From: Bacteroidales bacterium
Lineage (GTDB): Bacteria; Bacteroidota; Bacteroidia; Bacteroidales; JAGOPY01
DNA: 12,424 nt
Assembly (NCBI GenBank): GCA_030638325.1
Contig: DAOWEV010000100.1
Location: 1-12,424, forward strand
Direction of reading: 5' to 3'
Translations under genes and position numbers: made by a program
The notes under the pieces: generated by a model
Databases searched by the model: none
The model's input: only the letters and a program-made list of their open reading frames with translations
Told to the model about the DNA's origin: nothing
In this document: positions 1 to 7,080 of the stretch, one piece after another
Numbering within the stretch: the stretch's first letter is position 1
Layout of the letters: every line of letters begins with the position of its first letter

Positions 1-2
1 AC

Positions 3-28
3 GTAACCCTTCGGTCTACTACACCTTG
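3..28 (+). repeat. Left terminal inverted repeat of the IS66 element
   Basis: It reads GTAACCCTTCGGTCTACT at its outer end, and 22 of 26 positions match the reverse complement of 2342-2367. It lies 18 bases beyond the tnpC stop codon. Confidence 0.85.
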
Positions 29-46
29 CTAAATTAAGAAAAAAAC

Positions 47-1567
47 TTATTGATGATTTTCAGGCAGTGCTTTCCAGTTTGGAGGCAGCAATTCCTGCAA
101 GCGGTTTGCCTTGTGATCAGATATGCGGGATATGACATCCCTCAGCCAGGCAAAAGGTTCAACATCATTTTGTTTACACGTCCCAAGAAAAGAATACATC
201 ATGGCTGCCCGTTTGGCTCCTTCATGAGAGCCGGCAAACAAATAATTTTTTCGTCCCAGTGCTACCGGGCGGATTGAGTTTTCCACCAAATTGTTATCAA
301 TCTCATATCGGCCATCTTCGGTATAAGCCTTCAACCGCTTCCATAGGTTTATCGTATAGGCAATGGCTTGGCCAATGGCACTTTTGGGCAACACTTTTAC
401 CAGTTCTTTTTTCAGCCATACCTCCAACTCCAGCAACACGGGCACTGATTCTCTTTCGCGCAATTGCTTCCTGGCTTCAGCAGAGAGTTTTTCTTCGCGT
501 GCTTTACGCTCGGTTTTGTAAAGCTTTTGTATATATTTCAGGGCAATGGTTGCTCGCTGGGGGTCATTATCCTTTGCTTCATCAAACTTCCTTCTTGCAT
601 GGGCCATACAGGCCAGTAGCTTTATGTCTTGTTTTTCCCCGAATATATCGTAAACTTTGTAACCATCACTCTGTAGGGTGCCTGTAAAATCTTTCAGAAA
701 TCCCTCCGGCCCTTCACGACTGCGACCTTTCTGATAATCAAAACAGACGATTTTTTTAACCGGTGAATAATACACCCAATGATATCCTTTATGTGATGCA
801 TTCTTTTTCTGGGAAGTCAGCACCTTTATCGGGGTTTCATCGGCCATCAGGTAATCGGTTTGAAGTAATCTTTCTTTTAACTTTTCATACAAGGGATCAA
901 GCAAATTGCATGTAGCCCGGAACCAATCATTAATGGTGGATTCCGCTAGGATAACATCCTGGCGCTTGAACTGCTGCACCTGGCGGTAGAACGGAAGGTG
1001 GTCGACATACTTGCTGATGATCAGTTGGGTTAACAAGCCAGGACCTGCATTGCCTCTTGGTATGGGAAGTGTGGGAAGTTCCCCCGTAATGATACCTTGT
1101 TCATCCGGTCTGGCATATTTAGGGCGGATGTATTTCTTTACATATAATTTCCCTGGTTTGTATTCCAGTATCTCTGTGATGTTTTCGCCTATCTTTTTAC
1201 AATCCGATACATCTTCTTCGGGTTCTATAATATATTCTTCCCTTGGCAGATGTGCTGGCAATGGCATACGGGCATGGCCCGGTTTCTTTTCTTCTTTCGA
1301 TTTTGCACGGGTGTAGGAAATAGTTTCCGTCTGTGGTTCGGGGGGCTGTTGTTTTTCCAGCTCCATATCAAAAGTCAGCTGTCCCGGATCAACAGGTATA
1401 AAGCGCTCGCTCTTACTTCCGAAAATCATCCGCTTTAGTTTATCAAGTTCGTGCTTTAAATATTCAAGTTCTGTCGTAAGGCGTGCATTTTCCGATACAA
1501 GGGTTTGATACTCTTCTTTGGAATGAATAATAGTGTCTTCGCTTATATTCCCCTGGTTGGATTTCAT
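47..1567 (-). CDS. tnpC: IS66-family transposase TnpC (DDE catalytic subunit)
   Basis: This is the catalytic protein of the IS66 element, about the usual family length at 506 residues. An N-terminal leucine-rich coiled coil (about 20-50) leads into FGSKSERF (49-56), an IS66 N-terminal signature. A helix-turn-helix-like stretch lies around 187-216. Likely catalytic acidic residues are D243 in MADET, D301 in QSDGY and E429 in NNLVEN, the last within the conserved block IDNNLVENSIRPVALGRKN. The usual IS66 zinc-finger segment, just before EYKPGKLYVKKYIRPKYA (135-152), keeps only one cysteine (C123), so metal binding there looks lost. It starts 77 bases after the tnpB stop and is probably co-transcribed with it. 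The reading frame is intact, so the protein is probably functional. Confidence 0.95.
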   Translation of the reverse strand: MKSNQGNISEDTIIHSKEEYQTLVSENARLTTELEYLKHELDKLKRMIFGSKSERFIPVDPGQLTFDMELEKQQPPEPQTETISYTRAKSKEEKKPGHARMPLPAHLPREEYIIEPEEDVSDCKKIGENITEILEYKPGKLYVKKYIRPKYARPDEQGIITGELPTLPIPRGNAGPGLLTQLIISKYVDHLPFYRQVQQFKRQDVILAESTINDWFRATCNLLDPLYEKLKERLLQTDYLMADETPIKVLTSQKKNASHKGYHWVYYSPVKKIVCFDYQKGRSREGPEGFLKDFTGTLQSDGYKVYDIFGEKQDIKLLACMAHARRKFDEAKDNDPQRATIALKYIQKLYKTERKAREEKLSAEARKQLRERESVPVLLELEVWLKKELVKVLPKSAIGQAIAYTINLWKRLKAYTEDGRYEIDNNLVENSIRPVALGRKNYLFAGSHEGAKRAAMMYSFLGTCKQNDVEPFAWLRDVISRISDHKANRLQELLPPNWKALPENHQ

Positions 1568-1644
1568 ACTCGCAAAAGTACCAAAAACAGGCTCGGTAAA
1601 TCCGTTAAAATGTCAGAGTTATCAAGGGTTTGAAGTGGATAACT

Positions 1645-1989
1645 TTAGTTGGAAAATCGTTTTCTTTTTTGTATGCTTTTCAGGGATATTCCTTCTATCA
1701 TCATCACCAGATCGGGCCAGTTCAATACACCATATTCCTGGTCATCCATCTGCGGTATTTCATAAGTTCCGGATTCAAGGCGTTTGTAATACAATACAAA
1801 GCCGCCTGCTTCCCAGTGTAATAGTTTTATTTTGTCACGCCGGCGGTTGATAAAAATAAATACCTCGCCGGATGTCGGGTTCCGGTATAACTGGTTTTGT
1901 ACTATACCACACAGCCCGTCAAAACTTTTACGCATATCAGTTGCACCACGATACAGGTAATATTGAAGCGAGGAAGTTAAGCTGAACAT
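1645..1989 (-). CDS. tnpB: IS66 accessory protein TnpB (Orf2)
   Basis: The 114-residue protein is the standard IS66 Orf2 (PF05717 type), needed for transposition in the elements where this has been tested; its biochemical role is not well defined. The conserved signature is clear: YRGATDMRKSFDGL (residues 13-26), VFIFINRRRDKIKLLHW (43-59) and GFVLYYKRLESGTYEIP (63-79). Length is normal for the family. It begins 4 bases after the tnpA stop codon, which points to translational coupling, and it precedes tnpC by 77 bases. There is no sign of damage. Confidence 0.93.
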   Translation of the reverse strand: MFSLTSSLQYYLYRGATDMRKSFDGLCGIVQNQLYRNPTSGEVFIFINRRRDKIKLLHWEAGGFVLYYKRLESGTYEIPQMDDQEYGVLNWPDLVMMIEGISLKSIQKRKRFSN

Positions 1990-1993
1990 AATG

Positions 1994-2299
1994 TTACAGA
2001 ATCCCGATCAATGCTTTTACCGTTGTCATTCCGGTTTGTGGTGGAAGATGGATATGTATACCATTGGGGTAATGGATCTCTATATTGTTTTGGATACCTG
2101 TTTTGGATTTATTTACATTTACCGGAACAAAGCCCCGGGGCTGTTGATACTCCCTGTACTTATTTTGCCAGTAATAAAACTTCCATTCAGGTATGTTGTG
2201 CTCCAGGCAAAACTCCTTGTAAGTCTTATCACAGGAATGGCATTGTTCAATAAACCGGAACATCTGCTGTTCACGTTCTTTTTTTGATACGTCTCCCAT
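1994..2299 (-). CDS. tnpA: IS66 accessory protein TnpA, start corrected to the internal ATG
   Basis: The open frame reaches back to 2344, but an exact Bacteroidetes-type promoter (2314-2344) lies inside that extension. An RNA made from it would begin near 2308, so the first usable ATG is at 2299, giving 101 residues beginning MGDVSKKERE. The protein is a small IS66 TnpA with a helix-turn-helix-like region (KTYKEFCLEHNIPEWKFYYW, about residues 26-45) that probably binds the element ends. The C-terminus is rich in beta-forming residues (IEIHYPNGIHIHLPP). It is the first gene of the tnpA-tnpB-tnpC operon. The start choice is inference from the promoter; the identity follows from the neighbours and the helix-turn-helix region. 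Confidence 0.85.
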   Translation of the reverse strand: MGDVSKKEREQQMFRFIEQCHSCDKTYKEFCLEHNIPEWKFYYWQNKYREYQQPRGFVPVNVNKSKTGIQNNIEIHYPNGIHIHLPPQTGMTTVKALIGIL

Positions 2300-2313
2300 A
2301 ATGTTTTTGGCGG

Positions 2314-2344
2314 CAAAGGTAAGTGGGATATAATCGCCTGTCAA
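2314..2344 (-). promoter_or_regulatory. Bacteroidetes-type promoter of the IS66 tnpABC operon
   Basis: On the minus strand, TTG (2344-2342) is followed by a 20-base spacer and TACCTTTG (2321-2314). This fits the Bacteroidetes consensus of TTTG or TTG, 19-21 bases, then TAnnTTTG. The first element lies in the terminal repeat. The leader to the tnpA ATG would be only about ten bases. Confidence 0.65.
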
Positions 2345-2367
2345 GATGTATCAGGCCGAAGGGTTAC
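2342..2367 (-). repeat. Right terminal inverted repeat of the IS66 element
   Basis: The minus strand reads GTAACCCTTCGGCCTGAT at its outer end, matching the left arm. The innermost bases supply the TTG of the tnpA promoter, so this end both defines the terminus and drives transcription. Confidence 0.85.
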
Positions 2368-2614
2368 CAATACTGTGCTTTACATAACCTTGGTGGCGGT
2401 CGTCTTGTAAGCATCCTATTAAGCTGTCAATCTACCCAATCTGATTATCCACTTCTTATAGTAAAAGCAATCCACCATCATTAGAAGTTTCTTCCATGGT
2501 GAAACTGACTTCAACTTTCTTTTTTCCAAATTCTAATAAATCAAAAATGGTAGTGGGACAAGATTTTGAAAATTCAGCACCTTGTGTATGATAATTATTA
2601 TTAATTTTACTCAT
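2368..2614 (-). pseudogene. IS1380-family transposase, N-terminal fragment with two stops and an IS66 insertion
   Basis: From the ATG at 2614 the frame reads MSKINNNYHTQGAEFSKSC and continues to TSNDGGLLLL, then hits TAA at 2458-2456. In the same frame it goes on as EVDNQIG, a TAG stop, then IDSLIGCLQDDRHQGYVKHS, running directly into the IS66 end. DGGLLLL followed by EVDNQIG and QDDRHQGYVKH is the recognisable N-terminal signature of IS1380-family transposases (DDE_Tnp_1 group). Single-base changes from a lysine codon (AAA) and a leucine codon (TTG) would explain the two stops. The gene therefore carries three separate disabling lesions. An in-frame upstream ATG at 2644 exists, but the ATG at 2614 fits the family start better and leaves a normal leader after the promoter. 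Confidence 0.85.
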
Positions 2615-2641
2615 GGGAAAGATTTGTTGTTTTTTACACCT

Positions 2642-2673
2642 CAAATATACTGTGTATCAATGAGATAACCAAA
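2642..2673 (-). promoter_or_regulatory. Bacteroidetes-type promoter of the IS1380 transposase
   Basis: The minus strand shows TTTG (2673-2670), a spacer of exactly 20 bases, then TATATTTG (2649-2642), matching both elements of the Bacteroidetes consensus. It would start RNA near 2635, about 20 bases before the transposase ATG at 2614. Confidence 0.65.
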
Positions 2674-2756
2674 CTTCTTTTCCACTTTTTTTGTTTTTTT
2701 ATGATTATTCAGGCTAGGGATGTTCCTTAAATATATAATTAATAATAAATGATAAC

Positions 2757-5700
2757 ATGTCACTATCATTTTGCCTTTTTGACACCATTCTTGAACGTCA
2801 CGTGTGCGATAGTTTAGAACAAGCACACATTGAGAATGGACACTGTGTAAACGCAACCGGGCCCATATGGCGAGGTCATGAATTTCCGGTTGACCAAGAA
2901 GATGTTGCCACTATAAATTCATCATTGGAAAAAGCCCTTGAACTGCACCCCGATATATTATTCGTATTCCGTGCGTCAACATTGACACCTCAAATGGTGA
3001 ACTATGCAAAGCACCTCGGTGTCATAACAGTGGTTTGGCTACCGGATGATCCGGTACTATATAATATTTGTTACAAGGAGATAGTCGATCACTATGATTT
3101 GGTGCTTCACTGTGGTCCCGAGCATGTGCTTGAATTTTACGCAAATAACAACCATCAGCCAGGTATAAACTTCCCGTTCTGGACTTCTCAAAAGTTTTTT
3201 CCCTACTGTTATTCGCCCAACTTAGCTGAATGGGATTTGGTGTTTTTAGGCAATTGCACTGGTCCAGTTAGAAAAACGCGCTACGATATAATCGCTTCAT
3301 TACCAGTGAGTGCACGCATATTTGGCATAGTCGATAATGATCCCTATAACTTGCATGGTGGTTACATTGAGGATGCGGACAACCATAAAGGAGGAGTTAC
3401 AGAGATTCTTAGGAAATCGAGGTTCGCTCTGAATATATCGCAAAACTTTTCCAGCTACACCGGTTCAAAATACGACTTTCCGGAACTAGCTGACCTCGGA
3501 TCATTCCAGGTTCCTAGCCGCATTGTGCAGTATGCTGCGTCAGGGTTACCCATCATTAGTTTAAATGGAGACTTAGTCAAAGAAGCACTTCCTACTGTTA
3601 TGGTGGCACAAAATCGAACTCAAGCTGCTGAAATCCTCAATACCCTGACAAGCGATATCGATACGCTTACAAGAATATCCAAACAAACTAATGAACATTT
3701 CCAGCGTTTTTTTAGCGCTCATGCAAGAGCGCTCCTCTTGGAAAAGCTCGTTACAGGCTCAAGTAAATGGAGAAAGCTTTCAGATGCAGATCGTGCTCGA
3801 TATTTTCTTGAGCACCCAGCAGAGCTGAAAGAGCAACAGGAGGATAATTCAATTGAAAAAACTCCTATTAATCTTCACATACAACTACCCTCATTAGAGC
3901 AACAACGTCAAAAATTACGTCAAGAGGTTATACAAAGTCCACGCATGTGGCGTATACTTGCAATTGGAACCTATGTGTGTGGAGAGACGGACACTGTAGG
4001 GTGCCTGCTGCGAGCGCTGGAGAATTTAGGACACGACACTCTTTTTCTGGATTTCAGATGCATTCCCTTGGTATATAATCTTCCCCCCAGAATTTCAGGT
4101 GAAGGGCCTATATATATAAATATTGAGTTACTCGAACCGTATTTGAATCGATTCAGACCAACAATCGTGATGTGTATTGCGGGCGGCATTTGTTTTCGGG
4201 CTGAAGATGCGAAGAGCTTGAAAGAAAAAGGTTTGATCTTGGTCGGCTTGACCCTTTCCGACCCGGATGTACAAAACAGCATGATTGAACATGTGGGCCA
4301 GTTTTTCTTGCATGGTACGAACTCTCAGCTCGCCCTAGAACGCTATCATAAAGAAGGCTTGGACAACACGGTGTTATTTCCATTTGGAGTAGATCGAGGC
4401 TACGCGAGCGCTAACACTACCGCCGCCCCAGAGCTGTCCGCTGATGTGATCTGCATGGGCCACGCATATGGTCGTCCTGAACGGGTTGACGCTATGACTA
4501 TGGTATCTCGATCAATTAACAACGTGCGGCTTTACGGTAATGGCTGGAATACACCCGGTAGCGAATCAGTGACCGGTGTCCGCCAAATACAAGCCATGCG
4601 CGAGGGGAAAATCCATATTAACTTTCCACGAACTCGTGCGGGATTCGTTAACGTAAAGTGCGGTGTATTCGAGTCTATCGCAAACGGTGGCGTCTTATGC
4701 ACCGAACGTTTTGACGAAATAGAAAACTATTTTACTTACGATAGTGAAATTATTGGTTACCGTGATATCGATGACTTAATTGGTCAACTCAATGAGTTAC
4801 TCAAGCAGCCTTATCGGCTTGAAAGTATCAAACGTGCTGCATTTGCACGGCTAGTTAAAGAACATCTTTACGAACATCGATGGTTGTCGTTCCTTGATGA
4901 AATTAAACTCCGCTTGAATAATGCTCGTTCAATGGCAGCTAGTATGGCCTCTAAGACAAAACTTTTGGGCGATGTCGACAGAGGAATATCCTGTAAAAAA
5001 CGGATCTTAGTAATAGGCTATTATGGAGCGAAAAACATCGGAGACGAACTGATATTACGATCAATAAACCAGAATTTTACTAGCAAGGACAGCCCCTACA
5101 AAATTATTGTTGCTGCCGAGAATCCTGTTGCAGTTACCCAAGAACATGCGCTCCCTGCTTTTTCTCGAAGAGACATCAACAGGGCCCAAGCAGAAGTCGC
5201 CTCAGCTACTTCGGTGATACTTGGAGGAGGTGGCCTCTGGAATGATTATACCTTTGCCAGAGCAGGTGGAATAACTGGTCTATTCTCAGATAACAGCATC
5301 TCTATCACAGGATACTCCAAGCTGCTACTTTTGGCATGCAACTTTAAACGACCGTTTCACGTCTTTGGTTTGGGAGTCGGTCCGCTGGAAGACCCAGATG
5401 CTAAACGATACCTCCGTTTCCTGTCAGATCAAGCCGATTCAATCACGGTACGCGATGATGCTTCCCGGGAATTGCTCGAAACTATCGACGGTTGGACCAA
5501 AACAGTCAACGTGGCTCCCGATCCAGTGTACGCTCTCGATATTTCTAATGCAGAAGCTCCTCAACACGTTCAAGACTTTTCTGCCAATAGACAAGTGCTG
5601 GGAATTAACCTTCGACCGTGGATAAATCACGATGAAGAAGCGTTTATTGAACGTGTCTCCGCGGTACTTATTAATGTGTGTGAACAAAAAAATATCGCAT

Positions 5701-6674
5701 TGTTGGGCCTTCCATTTCGACACCCCTACGACAGCCATGTGTTAAAACAGGTCTTCGAAAAATTACCCAGGTCGATTCCGTGCCTCCTACTCGAACCGGA
5801 AGGTCCTAATGCAATCGACCAGATTATTGGCAGCCTCAAATACTGCACACTCGTCTTTGCCATGCGACTCCACACATGTATTCTTGCCCACCGCATGGGA
5901 ACTCCAGTGGTTGGCCTGTCATATGATCCCAAGGTGAGTGCATCTTTTAAGCAAGTCAAAGTTCCAGAGCTTGCACTTCCTCTCGACGCTCGTGAGCCGG
6001 CAATCACCACAACTCTACTCGATACTTTTGGGAATCTTGAGAAATACAAGAATCGCACAATCCAAGTTGTACATGACTTGGAAAAAAAGGCTCGGAAAGG
6101 ATTCGAAGACTTACGTTGCCGACTCGACGAAGCACCCCTCGTTAAGACACCTTTAGTTGTTTCTTATATACAACAAATAACGGCAAGCCTTGGGAAAGCA
6201 CAAACACAGACAACGCCTAAATATTATTTCGAGCAAATCAATGATGATTTGATATTCGATTCTGACATATGGGTAATACCACAAAAACCTTCACCCAAAT
6301 GGAGTTGTGAGATCACCGGTACAAAATCCCTGAACATTATATTCGAATTCGATAAAGGCAAGCATTCCTATATTTACCAAGACCCGATCAGCTTCGATAA
6401 TCCTCCGTCACATCGTCCAACTGCAAGAATATTAGCAAACACGAACTTCTGCCTCACCTTCCAGTGCAATGGTACTACACCTAATGTGAACATTTGGGTT
6501 ATCGAATACTCAGATACAATACGTCTAAAGCATACAAATCAGCAACTAAAAGACGGAAAAAATATTCTGGATTTTAAAACCCATCCAAGAACCCGTTTAT
6601 TCCGCTTGGCTATCCGCTTTTCCGGTAGGGGACAAATTGAGATAGGTGACATTCAATTATTTAGAGGCGACTAA
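2757..6674 (+). CDS. Fused glycosyltransferase (two CgeB-like modules) and polysaccharide pyruvyltransferase
   Basis: At 1305 residues this protein is much larger than ordinary single-domain members. Module 1 (about 1-340) resembles CgeB/YkvP-type glycosyltransferases, with an N-terminal Rossmann-like strand, VWLPDDPV around 97 and SRIVQYAASGLPIIS from 254. Module 2 (about 396-735) repeats that plan, with FPFGVDRG near 541-548 and VFESIANGGVLCTERFDEIE around 636-655. Module 3 (about 747-1130) matches polysaccharide pyruvyltransferases such as CsaB: GYYGAKNIGDE (754-764), GGGG (823-826), ITVRDDAS, APDPVYAL, and MRLHTCILAH from 1036 followed by SYDPKV. The last 150 residues are beta-rich and may be a carbohydrate-binding-like fold (inference). 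No signal peptide or membrane segment is evident, so it is probably cytoplasmic and may build a glycan and pyruvylate it using phosphoenolpyruvate. No Shine-Dalgarno precedes the ATG; an in-frame stop at 2736 limits any upstream extension. Sugar specificities are unknown. Confidence 0.85.
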   Translation: MSLSFCLFDTILERHVCDSLEQAHIENGHCVNATGPIWRGHEFPVDQEDVATINSSLEKALELHPDILFVFRASTLTPQMVNYAKHLGVITVVWLPDDPVLYNICYKEIVDHYDLVLHCGPEHVLEFYANNNHQPGINFPFWTSQKFFPYCYSPNLAEWDLVFLGNCTGPVRKTRYDIIASLPVSARIFGIVDNDPYNLHGGYIEDADNHKGGVTEILRKSRFALNISQNFSSYTGSKYDFPELADLGSFQVPSRIVQYAASGLPIISLNGDLVKEALPTVMVAQNRTQAAEILNTLTSDIDTLTRISKQTNEHFQRFFSAHARALLLEKLVTGSSKWRKLSDADRARYFLEHPAELKEQQEDNSIEKTPINLHIQLPSLEQQRQKLRQEVIQSPRMWRILAIGTYVCGETDTVGCLLRALENLGHDTLFLDFRCIPLVYNLPPRISGEGPIYINIELLEPYLNRFRPTIVMCIAGGICFRAEDAKSLKEKGLILVGLTLSDPDVQNSMIEHVGQFFLHGTNSQLALERYHKEGLDNTVLFPFGVDRGYASANTTAAPELSADVICMGHAYGRPERVDAMTMVSRSINNVRLYGNGWNTPGSESVTGVRQIQAMREGKIHINFPRTRAGFVNVKCGVFESIANGGVLCTERFDEIENYFTYDSEIIGYRDIDDLIGQLNELLKQPYRLESIKRAAFARLVKEHLYEHRWLSFLDEIKLRLNNARSMAASMASKTKLLGDVDRGISCKKRILVIGYYGAKNIGDELILRSINQNFTSKDSPYKIIVAAENPVAVTQEHALPAFSRRDINRAQAEVASATSVILGGGGLWNDYTFARAGGITGLFSDNSISITGYSKLLLLACNFKRPFHVFGLGVGPLEDPDAKRYLRFLSDQADSITVRDDASRELLETIDGWTKTVNVAPDPVYALDISNAEAPQHVQDFSANRQVLGINLRPWINHDEEAFIERVSAVLINVCEQKNIALLGLPFRHPYDSHVLKQVFEKLPRSIPCLLLEPEGPNAIDQIIGSLKYCTLVFAMRLHTCILAHRMGTPVVGLSYDPKVSASFKQVKVPELALPLDAREPAITTTLLDTFGNLEKYKNRTIQVVHDLEKKARKGFEDLRCRLDEAPLVKTPLVVSYIQQITASLGKAQTQTTPKYYFEQINDDLIFDSDIWVIPQKPSPKWSCEITGTKSLNIIFEFDKGKHSYIYQDPISFDNPPSHRPTARILANTNFCLTFQCNGTTPNVNIWVIEYSDTIRLKHTNQQLKDGKNILDFKTHPRTRLFRLAIRFSGRGQIEIGDIQLFRGD

Positions 6675-6845
6675 GTACAATGGAGATAATAGTCACATTT
6701 TTTGCTGGTAAAACATAAGACGGCTGTAAGTCGCAGAATAAAGGCAATCTGATAGATATAAAGAATGATCACAATTGACGGAGAGTGCCAGTTAGAGAGG
6801 AGAATGTGAGTGTCAGAATTCGCTGGATAGCAGCAATTCGAGAGT
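6675..6845. other. Short intergenic stretch after the fusion gene, no recognised gene
   Basis: There is no clear terminator after the stop codon of the fusion gene. A 26-codon open frame starts with GTG at 6806, a few bases after the Shine-Dalgarno-like GAGAGGAG (6795-6802), and ends at 6886. It begins VSVRIRWIAAIREFRLNDSA if GTG is the start. It could be the stump of a second acquired gene, or chance. I recognise nothing else here on either strand. Confidence 0.4.
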
Positions 6846-7007
6846 TTAGGCTGAACGACTCTGCAGTGTCATTTGCGTTCTCATGAAGAAATCAAAGAAG
6901 AGGTATTCATTAAATATCTTAGCTGTCCGATAAACGATTTTGTTGTCAATAAAACTCAATACATGTTTTATGATTGGCTGACCACTAAATTTTGTAGATT
7001 TGTTCAT
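6846..7007 (-). pseudogene. IS4-type transposase, N-terminal stump
   Basis: The minus strand from the ATG at 7007 reads MNKSTKFSGQPIIKHVLSFI, then DNKIVYRTAK. I recognise this as the start of IS4-type DDE transposases common in Bacteroidetes, which run to several hundred residues. After about 30 codons the sequence becomes unfamiliar (IFNEYLFFDFFMR...) and stops at TAA (6848-6846), so only the N-terminus survives and no catalytic residue is present. The homology break falls near an internal TGTCCGATAAA copy at 6924-6934. Family assignment rests on remembered sequence similarity; the truncation is directly visible. Confidence 0.7.
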
Positions 7008-7045
7008 GGTAAATTTGTTTTGTCGTAATTACAAATTTAACCATG
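7005..7045 (-). promoter_or_regulatory. Hairpin covering the IS4 transposase start codon, with a -7 box in one arm
   Basis: CATGGTAAATTTGT (7005-7018) pairs with ACAAATTTAACCATG (7031-7045), with one bulged base and a 12-base loop. The start codon (7007-7005) is inside the stem. On the minus strand the upstream arm also contains TAAATTTG (7039-7032), an exact Bacteroidetes -7 element. RNA entering from outside would hide the start codon, while RNA started at this promoter would lack the upstream arm. This is inference by analogy with the protection of other IS transposase genes. Confidence 0.5.
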
Positions 7046-7080
7046 ACAAGGGATTTATTCACATGAATTTTTCCCTTGTC
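7045..7080. terminator. Hairpin with T-run at the IS4 remnant end
   Basis: GACAAGGGA (7045-7053) pairs perfectly with TCCCTTGTC (7072-7080) around an 18-base loop. The plus strand continues TAATTTTTTTAT, so it could act as an intrinsic terminator for rightward transcription from the fusion gene, although the loop is long. It abuts the start-codon hairpin by sharing base 7045. Confidence 0.4.

Larger units (their letters stand above)
3..2367 (-). mobile_element. IS66-family insertion sequence, structurally complete
   Basis: Both ends begin GTAACCCTTCGG when read inward. The left arm (3-28) and the reverse complement of the right arm (2342-2367) agree at 22 of 26 positions by hand count. GTAA termini and a tnpA-tnpB-tnpC set are typical of the IS66 family. 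All three genes are open, so the element may be active. It lies inside an IS1380 transposase gene. IS66 elements normally duplicate 8 bases of target. The right flank is CAATACTG (2368-2375), but the two visible left-flank bases are AC where TG would be expected, so no duplication is confirmed. Confidence 0.9.
2368..2719 (-). mobile_element. IS1380-family element remnant (5' end only)
   Basis: The right boundary is placed where the minus strand reads CCTAGCCTGAATAATCAT (from about 2718); IS1380-family ends commonly begin CCTA. An A-rich leader, a promoter and a transposase N-terminus follow. The element is cut by the IS66 insertion at 2367, and its other part would lie left of position 1, outside the window. 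The exact outer end is uncertain by a few bases. Confidence 0.65.

Noticed and set aside
50..1438. Several plus-strand open frames of 60-140 codons opposite tnpC
   Set aside because: They are antisense to a well-supported transposase and have no recognisable motifs.
2641..2856. A 71-residue minus-strand open frame upstream of the IS1380 transposase
   Set aside because: It spans the IS1380 terminal region, its promoter and the antisense start of the fusion gene, and shows no protein-like pattern.
3971..6156. Open frames in other frames or strands within the fusion gene
   Set aside because: The main frame is continuous and rich in family motifs; the alternatives show none.
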